From: Glutinoglossum americanum
Lineage: Eukaryota > Ascomycota > Geoglossomycetes > Geoglossales > Geoglossaceae
Reading direction: 5' to 3'
Length of the DNA stretch: 64,000 nucleotides
Assembly (NCBI GenBank): GCA_020080175.1
Contig: JAGHQL010000046.1
Coordinates: 1-64,000, forward strand
A program made the position numbers and the translations under genes. Shown one piece after another: positions 30,905 to 42,396 of this stretch (positions are counted from its first letter, which is position 1; each line of letters begins with the position of its first letter). A model generated the notes under the pieces. The model had not been told where the DNA came from. It did not search any database and saw nothing but the letters and a program-made list of their open reading frames with translations.

Positions 30905-33900
30905 GAACCGGATACCATTTACCCAGATATGCCGAAGAGTTATGGACTGCTGGTAACACTACACAATAAACGCCCCTGTCGGTTCCTAGAAGGCGTTGAC
31001 AGTATCCAGAGTGGAACAGCGCCGGTACTAGTGGCTGTTCATCGCTGATATTGTCGATTCAGTCGCCAGCGTCTCGAAACACCCAGTCGTAATGGCACCC
31101 TGACCCCAAGAGGTGATCGAATGAGGATGACAGGTGATAGAAATCGTCAAGAGACGAAAGTCTATCACACCCAAGAACAATCAAATCACAGGCCGAGTCC
31201 AGTCCCTATCATCGGCAGAAATACCAATTCTCTTCTCTCAATGTCGATCGGCACCACCGAGTCGCACAGTCTCACCAAGGTCCGAACAAAGACTGCCAGA
31301 TCCAGCTCTAGATTGAGGTATGTATGGCAACTAGTTGGTAGATTTTGGACGGACGGGTGTCACCTTCGACGCGAGAGATTGATGAACGTGAACGGCGGAA
31401 ACCGCTTGACAAATATGGGAAAGACGAGACGAGCTTCCGAAACCGGTTCACAACTCAAACGACGCGTTATTGCATGGCCTACCGAAAGGCTGGTAGGATA
31501 GGAAATTAAAATGGAAGGGAAATGGACTGCTTCCGCATCAATGATGGCTTGGAGGCTGGGGAATTCGCTTGATTTCACGCCGTCGGGCGACCGCTTCGCA
31601 TGTGCACTTACATATTGCCGCCCGACACCAACAGAGTCCCAATTTCCGGCTCGTTTTCCAAATAGAGCAAGGCCTCGGCCATAGATCTATTCTGTCCCAC
31701 CGGAAAACAACAGATATCCTTTCCTACCATCAGGATTGAGATGATTGACTGGCTACAATCGATGCACCGTTCCTTTTAATAGGTTTCCCGATATAGACCA
31801 GTGCACCCCCAACGAAAAGAGCCACTGCTTACTCCCCAAACGGACGCCTTGATCACCGTGAGAGTAATTACGTATGACCTGCATTGCGGATGCAGGCGCG
31901 GGCAGGTCACCGTTTTGACTGGTCTCCCGGATCTGATGTAAAATCCAAGGTACCGGAGTACTAGTAGTCACCCCACCGATACGTGATCAAGCTAGACAAA
32001 CGCCCTTGAGATCCGTCCCTTTACCGCGCGGTGAAAGGCTTGGTGGGATTTGCTCTAGGATCCTGTCTCGTCTCCTACTCTAGGGTGCCCGCATTATTCA
32101 TCTCGAATGATGCATCAAGCCGGACCCAATCGCCGTGTGCAGATAATGGGAAACGTGACCGCCCCTCCAGCTCAAATTTTATGCCCTTTTTTTTTTTTTC
32201 CCGTATGACCAGGGTCCTCAAGCTGACAGCGATCCCTTGACCGACGCCCAACAAATATTCTTATTCCACACGTTTCCGTCAGGATCGTGCTCGCTTGGAG
32301 TTTTGGCCCCCTTTTCCGGGATCGTTCGACTCACCAAACTCCGAAAGGAAGTTTGAGAACTTCCTAAATCCTTCAAACAAGCAGCCAACGAGTTTTATAT
32401 TTTACAATTGCTCGTGAAATTTGACCTCTTCCAAATCGAGTTGATGAAGTAATGTCGGTTTCAACCTCACTCGGCCCCTGCATTTCGGGAATGTGTCTTA
32501 GAGGCACCAACCAAATAGAATACATGCCGAGGAACCCGATCTAGCGCAGCACGGTGAGCCGACTCAACTGCATTAACGACAGATGGGTTACATCGCGCTG
32601 CCTTGTCTTGCCAGCGTAGGCAGCTCGCGGAGCACAGATGCCATCGATTTATTGGTAACCGCCGGGTCGCCTTCAGGACGACGCTCAATCACAACCAATC
32701 AAAAGATTCCGAAATTTTCACACGCCCTATCAGGGCAGATACGCCGTTTCCTAACCTTCTCCAATTCTTCCCGTAAAATTCGAATAAGTTTCTGTAAAGC
32801 TATGAGGCCTCTAGCTTTTCGCAGGAGGCCAAAAATTTCCCCTGTACGAGAATTGAGCACCATGGATATACCATCGTTGAGTTCTAGATCACGTTTGTGA
32901 AACTGTCGTTGCTCACGAGCCCGCCGGAGGAACAACGCTCCTCTTACTGCATTGGTTTACCACATAGCCAGGGGTTACACATGACGAATATCGGCCCAAT
33001 ATATATGGGTCAGTTACGTGTAACTCGTCCCATGTAACCACCAGTTTGAGCCGCATACCCGAGTTGTATACTTGAGGCGGACCCCCATAGTCGCCCATTT
33101 GGTAGGCATAGCTCCCAGGTTGTATGCTTGGGGAGATCCTCTGCTGTCAATGTCGACGGGCGTATCGATATGAAGCCCACAACTCGTAGAGGAAGCAGTT
33201 CTTCCATGCTGACTATCGGAGATCTATCCTGGGTCTTATATCAACAGAATCGCCCCCAGCCTCCAACAAATATTTTCGATGGAGCCTATCTCTATATCCA
33301 CTTGACACCACTCACTAATTCGAGTGTGTACGTGCCTAGCGTAAGCCTGCATACCAAGTAAGGCCAACGTCGAATGGCGTTCCATTGGCATGCAAGGCTT
33401 TTCTGGAGTGCGTGATTAGCGCAGATCAATACATAATCAAACCCCGACTTTCAATCCATTATCGCAACTATATCCCACATTATATCCTCCAGACGCCCCC
33501 CCACGCCCCGGATTATCCCCCAAATGAGCATTAGCATTTCCACAACTAATAGTCCGGAAAAATTGCTCCGTAAATGTCGAGACTCAGGAATCGGCGTCGG
33601 TCAAAGCGCAAAAGCTAATGCATGCGTCATGCAAACATGCCACCCTTCCCCGGCCCGCATCATCCTCTTCCCTTCCGCACCGAATGAAGTTCTGATCCCA
33701 GTAACGTCTTGGCATTCCCGGAATATCTACGCGCACAAACTATCGTAACTTGCAATCAGAATTGCCCAGCGTGTGCATATGACGTTGAACAAACTGATTG
33801 GCCTGATCCATACCATCTCCCCACGGGAGACTTCGACTTGGTGGGCCCACAATTCTGCTCCATGACATATATCCATGGCTGCGCTCTGCTAGTCAGGGAA

Positions 33901-34278
33901 AGCCATAGTCGCAAGGGACTAATCACAAGAGGATCTGCAAGATATATGCGTGTTGTATATGTATGGCGTGGGATGGCGAACTTTACAGGTCGAGAGGTCG
34001 CGGGCGGGATGAATTGGTTCTGTTGGGAAAGGCTCGTTCGTGCTCTTTTTAAGAAGAGCTAGATTGCTCGCTGTTCATTTCGTCCCTGTCTCCAGCTCCA
34101 ATACCAGATCTACTTTCGACGAGTAAAGTCAAAAAGTGCTGTGCTAAACAATTGTGCGGAACGGCGTTTGAATGCCTCCCATCCCAGGCACTAATCAGCA
34201 CGAGACCGATTACCAACTACAGCATACAAAATTGGAGCCATTTATCAAACGGGATAATAACCATCTCCAAATTATACA
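30905..34278. other. 3.4-kb region without a convincing gene
   Basis: This is the longest gene-free stretch in the window, lying upstream of two divergently transcribed genes. Open frames of 60-126 codons occur (for example plus 31121-31501 and plus 33709-34062) but none shows a domain, and no exon chain could be built. It holds a nested inverted repeat at 32973-33039. Parts could be a long regulatory region, a noncoding RNA or a decayed gene. Confidence 0.45.
32973..33039. repeat. Nested inverted repeat / hairpin
   Basis: The outer arms are GGTTACACATGACGA (32973-32987) and TCGTCCCATGTAACC (33025-33039), complementary with few mismatches. An inner pair, CCCA (32995-32998) and TGGG (33006-33009), flanks an AT core, and a GTTAC/GTAAC pairing adds an alternative stem. 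It could be a regulatory palindrome or the relic of a small inverted-repeat element. No target-site duplication is evident. Confidence 0.5.
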
Positions 34279-35167
34279 ATGTCTATGCCCTCCGACAGCC
34301 CAATCTCTCCAACGAAACCGGTCATCTCCTTTGAAGAGACATCACACCCCAGGCGGCAATCCGTCTCTAATGCCGTTTCCACATCTTCCTCCCCACGAAC
34401 CTCTTCTCGAGCTCTTTCCTTCTCTACTGCTACATCAGTGAGCTCCCCCGAACAGCTCTCCTCTAACACATGGTCACGAGCAACCTCCTTTTCTGGAGAA
34501 CTTTCACACCAGCCCCGAACACACTCTCCGTTAGCTCTCTCTCGCGCTATCTCATTTGAGACACCTGGAGAGCACCTGGAAGGGCCAAGCAGGTGGAATA
34601 AAGAGAAGGAGGAGCGGCTAAACGAAGTGGAAACGAAGTGCCGCGAGCTCCAGAGGAGATGGAGTGAGGAGCAGCACAAATATGTAGATGAGGTGTGTTT
34701 ATGTGATTTTCGTCTTTTCAAATTGTAGGGAGGAAAGGCAAGATCAACAAGTGGATAGTAGCAGCTACAGTGGACAAAGGAGGTTAGGGGTTTCGGGTCA
34801 GATCCAGATACTTGAATGAGGCGGATTACAGAGTTTTCTGCGAGCAAATCCCTGTGGACCCGCCTCTCCAAGACTTTAGCTTCGGGCTAACAATCCTCTT
34901 CCTCAACACCGACAGGTTGAAGCCCTCCATGAGGCACGCTCCCACTTTAAAAGATTTACAAGACGCCGCTCCAAGGACCACAAACGTGAAGGTCTCCGCC
35001 TGGTAGCCAGTCAGGAGCTTGTCAATCCGCCTGATGGTGACGGCGGGGCGGGCCAAAAGGTCACCGCCCCCGTCCCTTCCGCTGGGAACAGTGAGCGTGG
35101 CCATGGAAATAAAGTCCGCACCCCATTTCTCCTTCCTGCGAAAGCACCAAAATTAACAGATGGGTAA
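34279..35167 (+). CDS. Ser-rich orphan with repeated SRAxSF motif
   Basis: Proposed exons are 34279-34694, 34729-34782, 34832-34853 and 34916-35167, giving 247 residues. The first and last exons are the best supported. The 22-nt third exon (VFCEQIP) is tentative and rests on frame bookkeeping and a GCTAAC branch site before the last acceptor. The N-terminal 100 residues are Ser/Thr-rich with three copies of a motif: SRALSFS, SRATSFS and SRAISFE. A charged helix follows (RWNKEKEERLNEVETKCREL, then QRRWSEEQHKYVDE), then VEALHEARSHFKRFTRRRSK and a disordered tail. No known domain is present. It looks like a phospho-regulated coiled-coil adaptor, but that is inference. Confidence 0.5.
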
Positions 35168-35801
35168 TAGGGTTTCTGGAAGAAACTTGGCAGTGTCAGA
35201 CGCAGAAAAAGTACCACTGATTAACAATTAAGACAAGATGAGGGGATGAAAGAGGATATGTGTGAGAGGCAAAGGAACAGAGTTGCTCATTTTCTTTGAT
35301 TATTTACGAAGTAAGTGCTTCTTGGGCTTCAATTGAATTACCCTGGCCTATTATAAGCAACTCTAGAGTCGTAGATGCTGGTGCAGGCGGCGAGCACAAC
35401 CACAGACTCTGCGGCAGCTCATTTAAACACTAGATTCCAAATCTTGGTTGTGGAGCGTTGACTGACTGTCGCAGATTGCACTGCACAGAACAGTTAGAGG
35501 ATCTCGCTCTTTCGGCTTGATTCTTTCTCCTGTTAAATCGCCGCCTTCTTCCTTTTAGTTGCGACGGGCAAGACACACAAAGAGATGACAGTTGTGATTA
35601 CGAAATATTTACTTGTGAGACCCCGCTGGTTGTCCAAAAGTTCAGGGAAGTAGGTAAACGACTTGGGGAGAATAAAAGGGTATGAAAAACAGGGGTACAA
35701 AATGCAACCCGGCCTAGTGAATTTTTTTTCCTTTTATATCTCCATTATTGAAAGTTAAGCAACAGTCATGAGATATGAATATGAGTAAGCATCCGGACTA
35801 G
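35168..35801. other. Intergenic region between convergent genes
   Basis: About 630 bp between the 3' ends of the Ser-rich orphan and the second BTB gene. It is AT-rich and has no coding frame worth calling. Confidence 0.5.
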
Positions 35802-36695
35802 TTAGTGATGCGCCCTTCTAACGCCTGCTAACGCAGTGAACAAGTCAGCCACAAATTCCCCACCTCCCTTAATGTAAGCGTTGAATTTTGGGTCAGCTTG
35901 TAACTCAGGTAGATATGCCATAGTGTGCGCCACAACAGCGTCCTTGAGCCTGTTTCTAGACTCCGCGTTGTGCCCAGCGGTCTCTGCAGGAGGATCGTAA
36001 ACGCTCTTAATGAACTTGATCAATGTCGTCGTGTGGTCAGCTGGCGAATCCAGTTCGAAAGCCTTCAGCGCCACGCGAAGTTTCTTCAGAGACAAGTCCC
36101 TCAGATCCTTTGCACCATATCGCTCGGCGAGGAGATAGACTCTAGCATGCGCGAGGAACGCAGAAGCTGTGTCGTCGGACTGTTGCGGGATTGGATCGTC
36201 CTTTTGTTGCGCGGATGGAGATGCTGGTGGCGATGCGACGCCGTTTGTAATGACCGCGTTTGGCGTTATGTGTTGAGGTTTCGGAGCGGGTTTACCATGG
36301 TGATATTTAGTATGGAGGGCAGCAGGTTTACCCCAAACGCCCAAGGTTGATGTTCTTGCCGCAAGGATTATAGGATGGACGGGTTCTTCTGGAGCGGGAA
36401 CAGTCTCTAAACGGGAATGCGACTTTAGATCCCGCTTCGTGCTATTTGTGGTAGCTGGCCGATTGTAGTCCCCAGTGTAGAGAAATTCAAGCAGATACCC
36501 GATGCTCTCCTCATCTCCATCAAACTCAATAAACCTCTCCCGGCTGGGAATGCGTAGATCCGTCAGGTGTTTCTCCAAGAGCTTTCGGTGCACGAGAAAT
36601 TCCTTGCGATCTTCTCCCACGAGAAGTCTGATCGAGGTCGACTGGAGGATACTAGAATCGCTTGTGAGCCAATCGCTCATGGCTGCTTGCGACAT
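35802..36695 (-). CDS. BTB/POZ domain protein (second)
   Basis: Single exon, 297 residues. The N-terminal BTB core includes IRLLVGEDRKEFLVHRKLLE, ERFIEFDGDEESIGYLLEFL and YTGDYNRP, matching the pattern of a start strand, the HRxxL helix and the LLEFLYTGDY helix pair. A Pro/Ala-rich insert of about 90 residues interrupts the fold before the C-terminal helices (AFLAHARVYLLAERYGAKDL, then RDLSLKKLRVALKAFEL). Many fungal BTB proteins have this form without any other domain, and their partners are unknown. The gene lies head to head with the GH72 gene (775 bp between starts). It is not a close copy of the first BTB protein in this window. Confidence 0.87.
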   Translation of the reverse strand: MSQAAMSDWLTSDSSILQSTSIRLLVGEDRKEFLVHRKLLEKHLTDLRIPSRERFIEFDGDEESIGYLLEFLYTGDYNRPATTNSTKRDLKSHSRLETVPAPEEPVHPIILAARTSTLGVWGKPAALHTKYHHGKPAPKPQHITPNAVITNGVASPPASPSAQQKDDPIPQQSDDTASAFLAHARVYLLAERYGAKDLRDLSLKKLRVALKAFELDSPADHTTTLIKFIKSVYDPPAETAGHNAESRNRLKDAVVAHTMAYLPELQADPKFNAYIKGGGEFVADLFTALAGVRRAHH

Positions 36696-37470
36696 TTATC
36701 TTACCTTGCAAACACAGACATCTCTATCTTTTAAAGCTACACCAGGCTTCAATTCAGTATATGAAGAAGAGCAAAGGCTAAGGTCCAGGTTTGCGGATAA
36801 ATGATTTTTAAGTACCCCCACTTCTCCGCCTTTCGGAGGCATCCTAAGAACGAATTCCCATTCCATCATCGCACGTGATCGTGAACTCGGTACCACTTCA
36901 CACATATGTATTGAAATCAATCTGAAACGTTCGCTTGCAGCGATTCGGGTGGCGAGTTTTCACGGAGCTCGAACCCTGAGCATCCAGCAATTAAAAAACC
37001 GCCTGGAGAGGATATCCCAGTAGCCTTTATCCGAAGAAACCCGCCTGAAGATGTCCGATGAACCAATCGTCCTTGCACGAGAGCCTGTCGAAGCGCGATT
37101 GGATTGACCAATAGTAGCGGTGAATTAGGAGATGAGCATTTAGCTTATCAACGTCAGAGCTGTCAACACAAAAGCTTGTACTGATACGTCTGCCAAGGAA
37201 AAACAAAAACCGATTGGAGCAGAGCTCCCCTTCTCGTTCCTTGATTTTGGCTCTGTTTATAGCAGAGTACGGCAAGAACCAGGGAACATAGTCCTTCCTT
37301 GTGAGTTGTCGGAGCGACACGATGTGTTGACAGCGCACACTTTCACTCGTTTTAACTGTCGCTCTTTATTCCACGACCCATACTCTCAACCCTCACATCG
37401 AGCTTTGTCGAACCCAATTGAGTAGTACTTAGCTCCCGGGTTTCTGAGTCTGCTTTGGGAATCGGAGATC
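36696..37470. other. Divergent promoter region, BTB / GH72
   Basis: A 775-bp gap between two outward-facing starts. No coding frame is supported. Confidence 0.45.
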
Positions 37471-38990
37471 ATGTTCTTCAGAGTTTCCAGTGCCAGGGCG
37501 CTTATTGTAGGGCTAGCCGTGACTACCGTCTCTGCTATTTCTCAGATCAGTATCAAGGGCTCCAAGTTCTTTACAGATGATGGCAATCAATTCTACATTA
37601 AGGGTACGCGTCTTTGCTTTTAGTCTCAACGCTAGATTTCATAGATTAACTATCATCATTTGTAGGAGTCGCGTATCAACTTACACCCCACGACCCTCTT
37701 CTCGACACGAATCAATGCACTGTGGATGCTTCTCTGATGCATGAGCTAGGTGCTAATGCCATCCGAGTCTACCATGTTGGGCCTACTGGTGACCATAAAG
37801 GTTGTATGGATGCATTCGCTGCAAAGGGAATATATGTTTTCGCAGACTTGGACACATTCAACACACAGATTAATCAGGTTCGCCTCTTAAATTTCCTTCA
37901 TGAGTAGTAGGGAGAGTTAGCTGACTGGCTCCTCATGTAGGATGATGTCCATTGGAATCAGTCTCAATTGACTGCCTTCACAAAGGTCTTGGATGAGTTT
38001 GTTCAGTTTGACAACACGGCTGGGGTATTCATCGGGAATGAAGTCATTACAATGGGTGGGTGATTCTGTGAGTTAAGACTACACAAGCTAGTATTGACGC
38101 TTGGTTTTAGCCAATGGATCGGACGCGGCCCCATATATCAAGGCTGCTGTGCGGGATGTGAAGAGTTACAGAGATTCGAAGAAGATACGGAAGGTTCCCA
38201 TTGGGTATTCTGCAGGTAATCTCCGCGCCACTGCGTTGGTGAATCCCTGTGGATTGGCGTCTGATGATTGAATATAGCGGATATCGCGGAGCTGCGCCCT
38301 ATGCTTCAAAATTATCTCGTCTGCGGAACAGACCCATCCGAATCGATTGATTTCTTCGCCCTGAATGCGTATGAGTGGTGTGGGTCTTCCTCGTACACTG
38401 TTTCCGGCTACGATCAGCTCACCAAGAATGTTACTGGCTACCCTGTTCCCATATTTTTCTCGGAGACGGGGTGCAACACAAACCGGCCACGAGACTTCGC
38501 CGATCAGTCTGCCATTCTCGGCGACCAGATGGACAGTTATTGGTCCGGAGCGATCATCTACGAGTGGATTGAAGAAGCAAACGACTACGGTCTCATCCAG
38601 TACGGAGACAGGACCAATTCTTCCGAGTCTATACTCGACGGATATCCTCGATCCGGCACTCCAACACCCATCTCGCCAGATTTTAATAACCTAAAATCAC
38701 AGTGGGCAACATTGTCTCCCACTGGCGTGAAGGAATCGGCATACTCACCAACGAATAGCCCACCCCCTTGTCCATCCTCAACCCATGATGGCTGGCGAAT
38801 CAACGGTGATGTCTCATTACCTACTTTAGGACAGACATACACCGCCGGCGCAACCCCAACCGGCACTGCCACTGGGAGTGCTGCGTCTGCTACAGCCACC
38901 AAGAAAGGGACCGCCTCAGGTAGGAAGGAGATCACAGGTATGACTATTGGTTTGGTGGGCGTCATGTTTGGATTCATGTGGTGGTTGTAA
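37471..38990 (+). CDS. GPI-anchored 1,3-beta-glucanosyltransferase (GH72, Gel/Gas family)
   Basis: Five exons: 37471-37603, 37666-37877, 37941-38055, 38111-38215 and 38278-38990. The product is 425 residues. It has a signal peptide (about residues 1-22, ending TVSA), then the GH72 start ISIKGSKFFTDDGNQFYIKG. Catalytic glutamates are Glu149 (GVFIGNEVIT) and Glu251 (IFFSETGCN), the usual acid/base and nucleophile. Cysteines of the core are present (DTNQCTVDASL, DHKGCMDAF, NYLVCGTD). There is no C-terminal X8 (CBM43) module, so it belongs to the short Gel class. A Thr/Ala/Gly-rich linker and a hydrophobic tail (MTIGLVGVMFGFMWWL) fit a GPI signal. The enzyme elongates and rearranges cell-wall beta-1,3-glucan. 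Confidence 0.93.
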
Positions 38991-40716
38991 ATATCTCCAC
39001 CTATTTCACGCAGGCGGGGTAGGTTTACGTCATATTTGCCACGACTAAGATGGCGTTGTGGGCTTATGTTGTGGTTAATGGCCTGTTGCATCCCAAAGAG
39101 TTCATGTGTTTTATGACCATAGATTTTCGCCTGTTTCCTTCCTGCACGCAAGCACATGAGAAACCACCATCAGCATGCCTTGCTTGTTCTCCCTGGGTTG
39201 GTAGGGTCGCTGACTTAGCCGTGCATGGAGAGAGGGGCCGAGCCTGGTCATGTTTTTCAGTAGAGAGCTGGTTTAATAAGGCAACAACCGAGTGAATACG
39301 ATAGAGGCATACATTTCTATCAAGTTAGCTCGGGTGAGTTAGAGTACGGGTTGCGGTCTTAGCGAGATAGTAGCAAGATAAAACATACAGTTTCAATGGG
39401 TACTTGGGGGTGGGGTTATTTCCTCCCTTTGACAACTTACTAATATAATTGCAGAGACTTTCTCTACCATACATTGCAACGTCCGTGCAGACCAGCGACC
39501 TTCACAGCACTTCCAACTACGCCCTTTCCGGTGTGAGATGCAAGATTGTGCGTTTACGGCGTATACGGGGCTTCTATTCCCCTTGAGATCCACACTGAGT
39601 AAGCGCGGGACATTTCTTTTCGCTGAATCTCAAATACCGCACCCCACACACCGCCTCCAGCTGACAAAAAAACGCATTTGTTCCTGTAATCTCTCTATTC
39701 CCGCCCTCTCAAGAAAAGCAGAAACGGAAAAAAAAAATTATTTGGAAACGAAGAAAAGGAACGGCCGGTCGAGCTCCACCTTTTTCTTTTTCTTTTCCTT
39801 TTTTTTTCTTTGGAGAAAACAATCAGTATTTGATATTTCCGCGTGGGGTTGTTCGTACAGGAAAACCCAAGCGAAATGGAAAGTCGTCCCGTGGAAAAAA
39901 CAGAGCGAGTACGTACTTTTTCGTCTGCTTTGGGGTGTGTGCCGCAACCCGGATGTCGGGAGCGGGGGAAAATAGAGGACGATGGACAGGATGAGGTAAA
40001 AAAACAAAATCTATTTTCGCGGCATTTCCTTCCCTCCGGATACATAGAGTTACAAGGATTGCATAGTTATGCACTAGGGATAACCCGGGTAAAGGGTGGT
40101 ACCTGGGATAACTTTATGTCTAGACCCGTGAACTCAAACCCCCTTTTTCAGGCATAAGGTGGCTTGGCGATTCATGCATTATTCTGGCATGGCACCTTGG
40201 CCATCTTTCCGAATATAAAGTTTCGATTGATTACTTTTTGATATATATAAGGGGAAAAAACAAGAAGAGCCGGAGCAACGCGGGGTTTTGTGAAATTAGG
40301 AAAGGAAAAAGAGGAGCACCTAACAAAGGCTCTCCTCGTTCCGTCGTAATTCCTTCCTGAGGAGAAGAGAAAAAAAAGTAGAACCCCTCCTCAAAGCGGA
40401 TGGCAAGAGTAGTCATACATGATATCGTTCTGCTAGCTCCCACAATGTAAACTCCAAGCCCCAAACGCTAAAACGATGGATTACTCATCGAAACCATTAC
40501 TCATAAAAGGCGGCTCCCTTTATATCCGGAGGAGGGGGCTTCAGAGGACTGCTGACAGGATGGTGAAAGTAAAACGTATGTCCGACACTTCGACAAAAGT
40601 GCCAAGAAGGTGCACCAAAACAAAACCGTTTTTCCGCGGAATTTTGTTTTCACACATAGTTGTATTCTATCGAATAGTAAGAATCATAAAGTTAGCTGCT
40701 GCTACCGGAAAAAAAA
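38991..40716. other. Intergenic region between convergent genes
   Basis: About 1.7 kb between the stop codons of GH72 and the kinase-like gene. It has long A/T and pyrimidine tracts (39720-39840, 40240-40380). Open frames on both strands here are Lys/Phe/Ser low-complexity and are not called. Confidence 0.5.
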
Positions 40717-42396
40717 CTACATGGCCGTCCCAATGTGGTCTGGCTCACCAGTAGAGGTTGGCGATTCTAGAGATTTCATATTTGCCTTCAGCATGATTGG
40801 TGAGCCTGAACCCGTAGAACTCCCAGACTGCCTCGAAAAAGACGTCATGTTCGAATTCCTGACGGAAGATCTGTTCCCAAAATCCCAATTACCATCACCG
40901 AATTGGTGGATGCCGCAGTGGGGTTTCTCGGGGTCAAGCGCGCTGACCAGAAAGTTATAGAGGCGTTCCTCACATTCGCGAGGTGTGGGACGCTGGTCAG
41001 GGTCGCGGGATAGCATCCGGTGGGTAAGTCTAAGGATCGGAGGCACACCGCGGAATATCTTATCGTTCTTCTTTGAGGAGTCTTTTTCGAGCGTAGTGAT
41101 CCACGACCCCAATTGGCCGATGTTTGCGTGAAAAGAGGCATCCGGCAAGCCCCCACCTCTACCAGCCTTCTTGTTCTTAGCGGACCGATGAGAGGAGAAG
41201 GAGGTACTCTTTCGCTTGAGGAGGAGGGTGATGATATCTAGCCAAACACATGCGAGAGAAAATACATCCGATTTGTGGGGATCAGTGGGCGTATTTCGCC
41301 AATCGTTGACAAGGGCCGAGGAGCCCGTCCCTGTCGGGGAGATGATGATAGAGTGTGTATCCCCGATCGAGGATCTGTCAGAAGATGGGACTGTCGGGTA
41401 TGCCTTCTTTCCAACAGAACTGTATTTCGTAGGGCTAGATGACTCATGAACCGCCATTCCGCGGACCCACCTCTCCGGAGCTCCATACTCGTATATTTCT
41501 ATGTCTTGAGGTTTCCTATCCGTGTCTAGCCGCTTAAAACTTCCAATGTCTGCGAAGAAGACGCTATTCGATTCATCGATCATAATGGTTGAAGGTCTGA
41601 TGTCGTTGTGCGCCAGGCCATGCCGGTGAAGGAAGGCCAATGCATCAATCAGGCAGTGAAGCCAAGTCATCAGAGTTTGCCGTCGTTGCGGTTTTGCAAG
41701 AACCTTGAATTGCTGAGGAACAACTTGGATGAAGCTCTTCAAGCTTGTGTCACTTGCCGGGGATAAGAGGACGTATCCGCAACCGCGGTAGGTGTAAGAT
41801 GACCCCAGCGAGATGATATGTTGGTGTACTATTGACTTCATCTTCTGTACTTCGCAGATGAAATCTTCCTCGGAGACTTTACCCGCAGTTTCCCCAAGGA
41901 CAACCCGCCTTCGTAGGTAGACCTCGTCACGTCTGGGTAGATGTACTTTCTCCGAGGTGTGGTCAAACGCGAAGCCTGGGCGTTTGTTGACAGGCTCTAC
42001 CGGGACGACCTCGTCCGCATCGTAGTCCGTGTGTTCCCCTTCTTTCATCATCCGCAGCAAATACCTAAACTGCGTCTTATAAAACCGTTTCTCCAACGCC
42101 TCATCTCTAGTGCTGGTAAGATCTAGGCGCGCAATAGCCTCCAGAGGAAGTGGTAGATCGTCATCGTCCCACGAGTCGTCCACGACATAGCGAATCCGGT
42201 CCGTTACACCCAGTTCCTTTAGTATGAGAAATATTCGTTTAGCCTTTTCTAGGATCCACTCAATGTACGTGTCGTCCGAGAGATCTCCAAACGCCACAGG
42301 TTTGTCCAGGAGCTTCCTCTCGGCCTGCTGGAGATTTGCAATAATAAATTCCCGAGTAACCGTCGACTCTACCTGCTGGTCGTCCCACAACATCAT
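40717..42396 (-). CDS. Divergent protein kinase-like protein
   Basis: Single exon, 559 residues. The N-terminal 140 residues are an unknown helical domain common in fungal proteins of this type, followed by a kinase fold at about 145-470. Visible landmarks are an alpha-C-like Glu (CEVQKMKSIVHQHIISLGSS), the catalytic loop HNDIRPSTIMI (His263, Asn264, Asp265) in place of HRDxKPxN, DIG (283-285) in place of DFG, and GAPERW (APE, 306-308). The usual beta-3 lysine and the catalytic-loop Asn are not evident. A Ser/Thr-rich insert of about 65 residues follows APE. HND loops occur in fungal kinase-like proteins, so weak activity or pseudokinase status is open. The tail is Ser/Gly-rich. Two tandem ATGs begin the frame. 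Confidence 0.82.
   Translation of the reverse strand: MMLWDDQQVESTVTREFIIANLQQAERKLLDKPVAFGDLSDDTYIEWILEKAKRIFLILKELGVTDRIRYVVDDSWDDDDLPLPLEAIARLDLTSTRDEALEKRFYKTQFRYLLRMMKEGEHTDYDADEVVPVEPVNKRPGFAFDHTSEKVHLPRRDEVYLRRRVVLGETAGKVSEEDFICEVQKMKSIVHQHIISLGSSYTYRGCGYVLLSPASDTSLKSFIQVVPQQFKVLAKPQRRQTLMTWLHCLIDALAFLHRHGLAHNDIRPSTIMIDESNSVFFADIGSFKRLDTDRKPQDIEIYEYGAPERWVRGMAVHESSSPTKYSSVGKKAYPTVPSSDRSSIGDTHSIIISPTGTGSSALVNDWRNTPTDPHKSDVFSLACVWLDIITLLLKRKSTSFSSHRSAKNKKAGRGGGLPDASFHANIGQLGSWITTLEKDSSKKNDKIFRGVPPILRLTHRMLSRDPDQRPTPRECEERLYNFLVSALDPEKPHCGIHQFGDGNWDFGNRSSVRNSNMTSFSRQSGSSTGSGSPIMLKANMKSLESPTSTGEPDHIGTAM

Noticed and set aside
31121-31501. 126-codon plus-strand frame
   Set aside because: No recognisable motif, biased composition and no exon partners.
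33010-33207. Minus-strand frame over the inverted repeat
   Set aside because: It is produced by the hairpin sequence and has no family resemblance.
36930-36990. Possible tRNA T-arm (GGTTCGAGCTCC on the minus strand)
   Set aside because: The flanking bases do not form a T stem or an acceptor stem.
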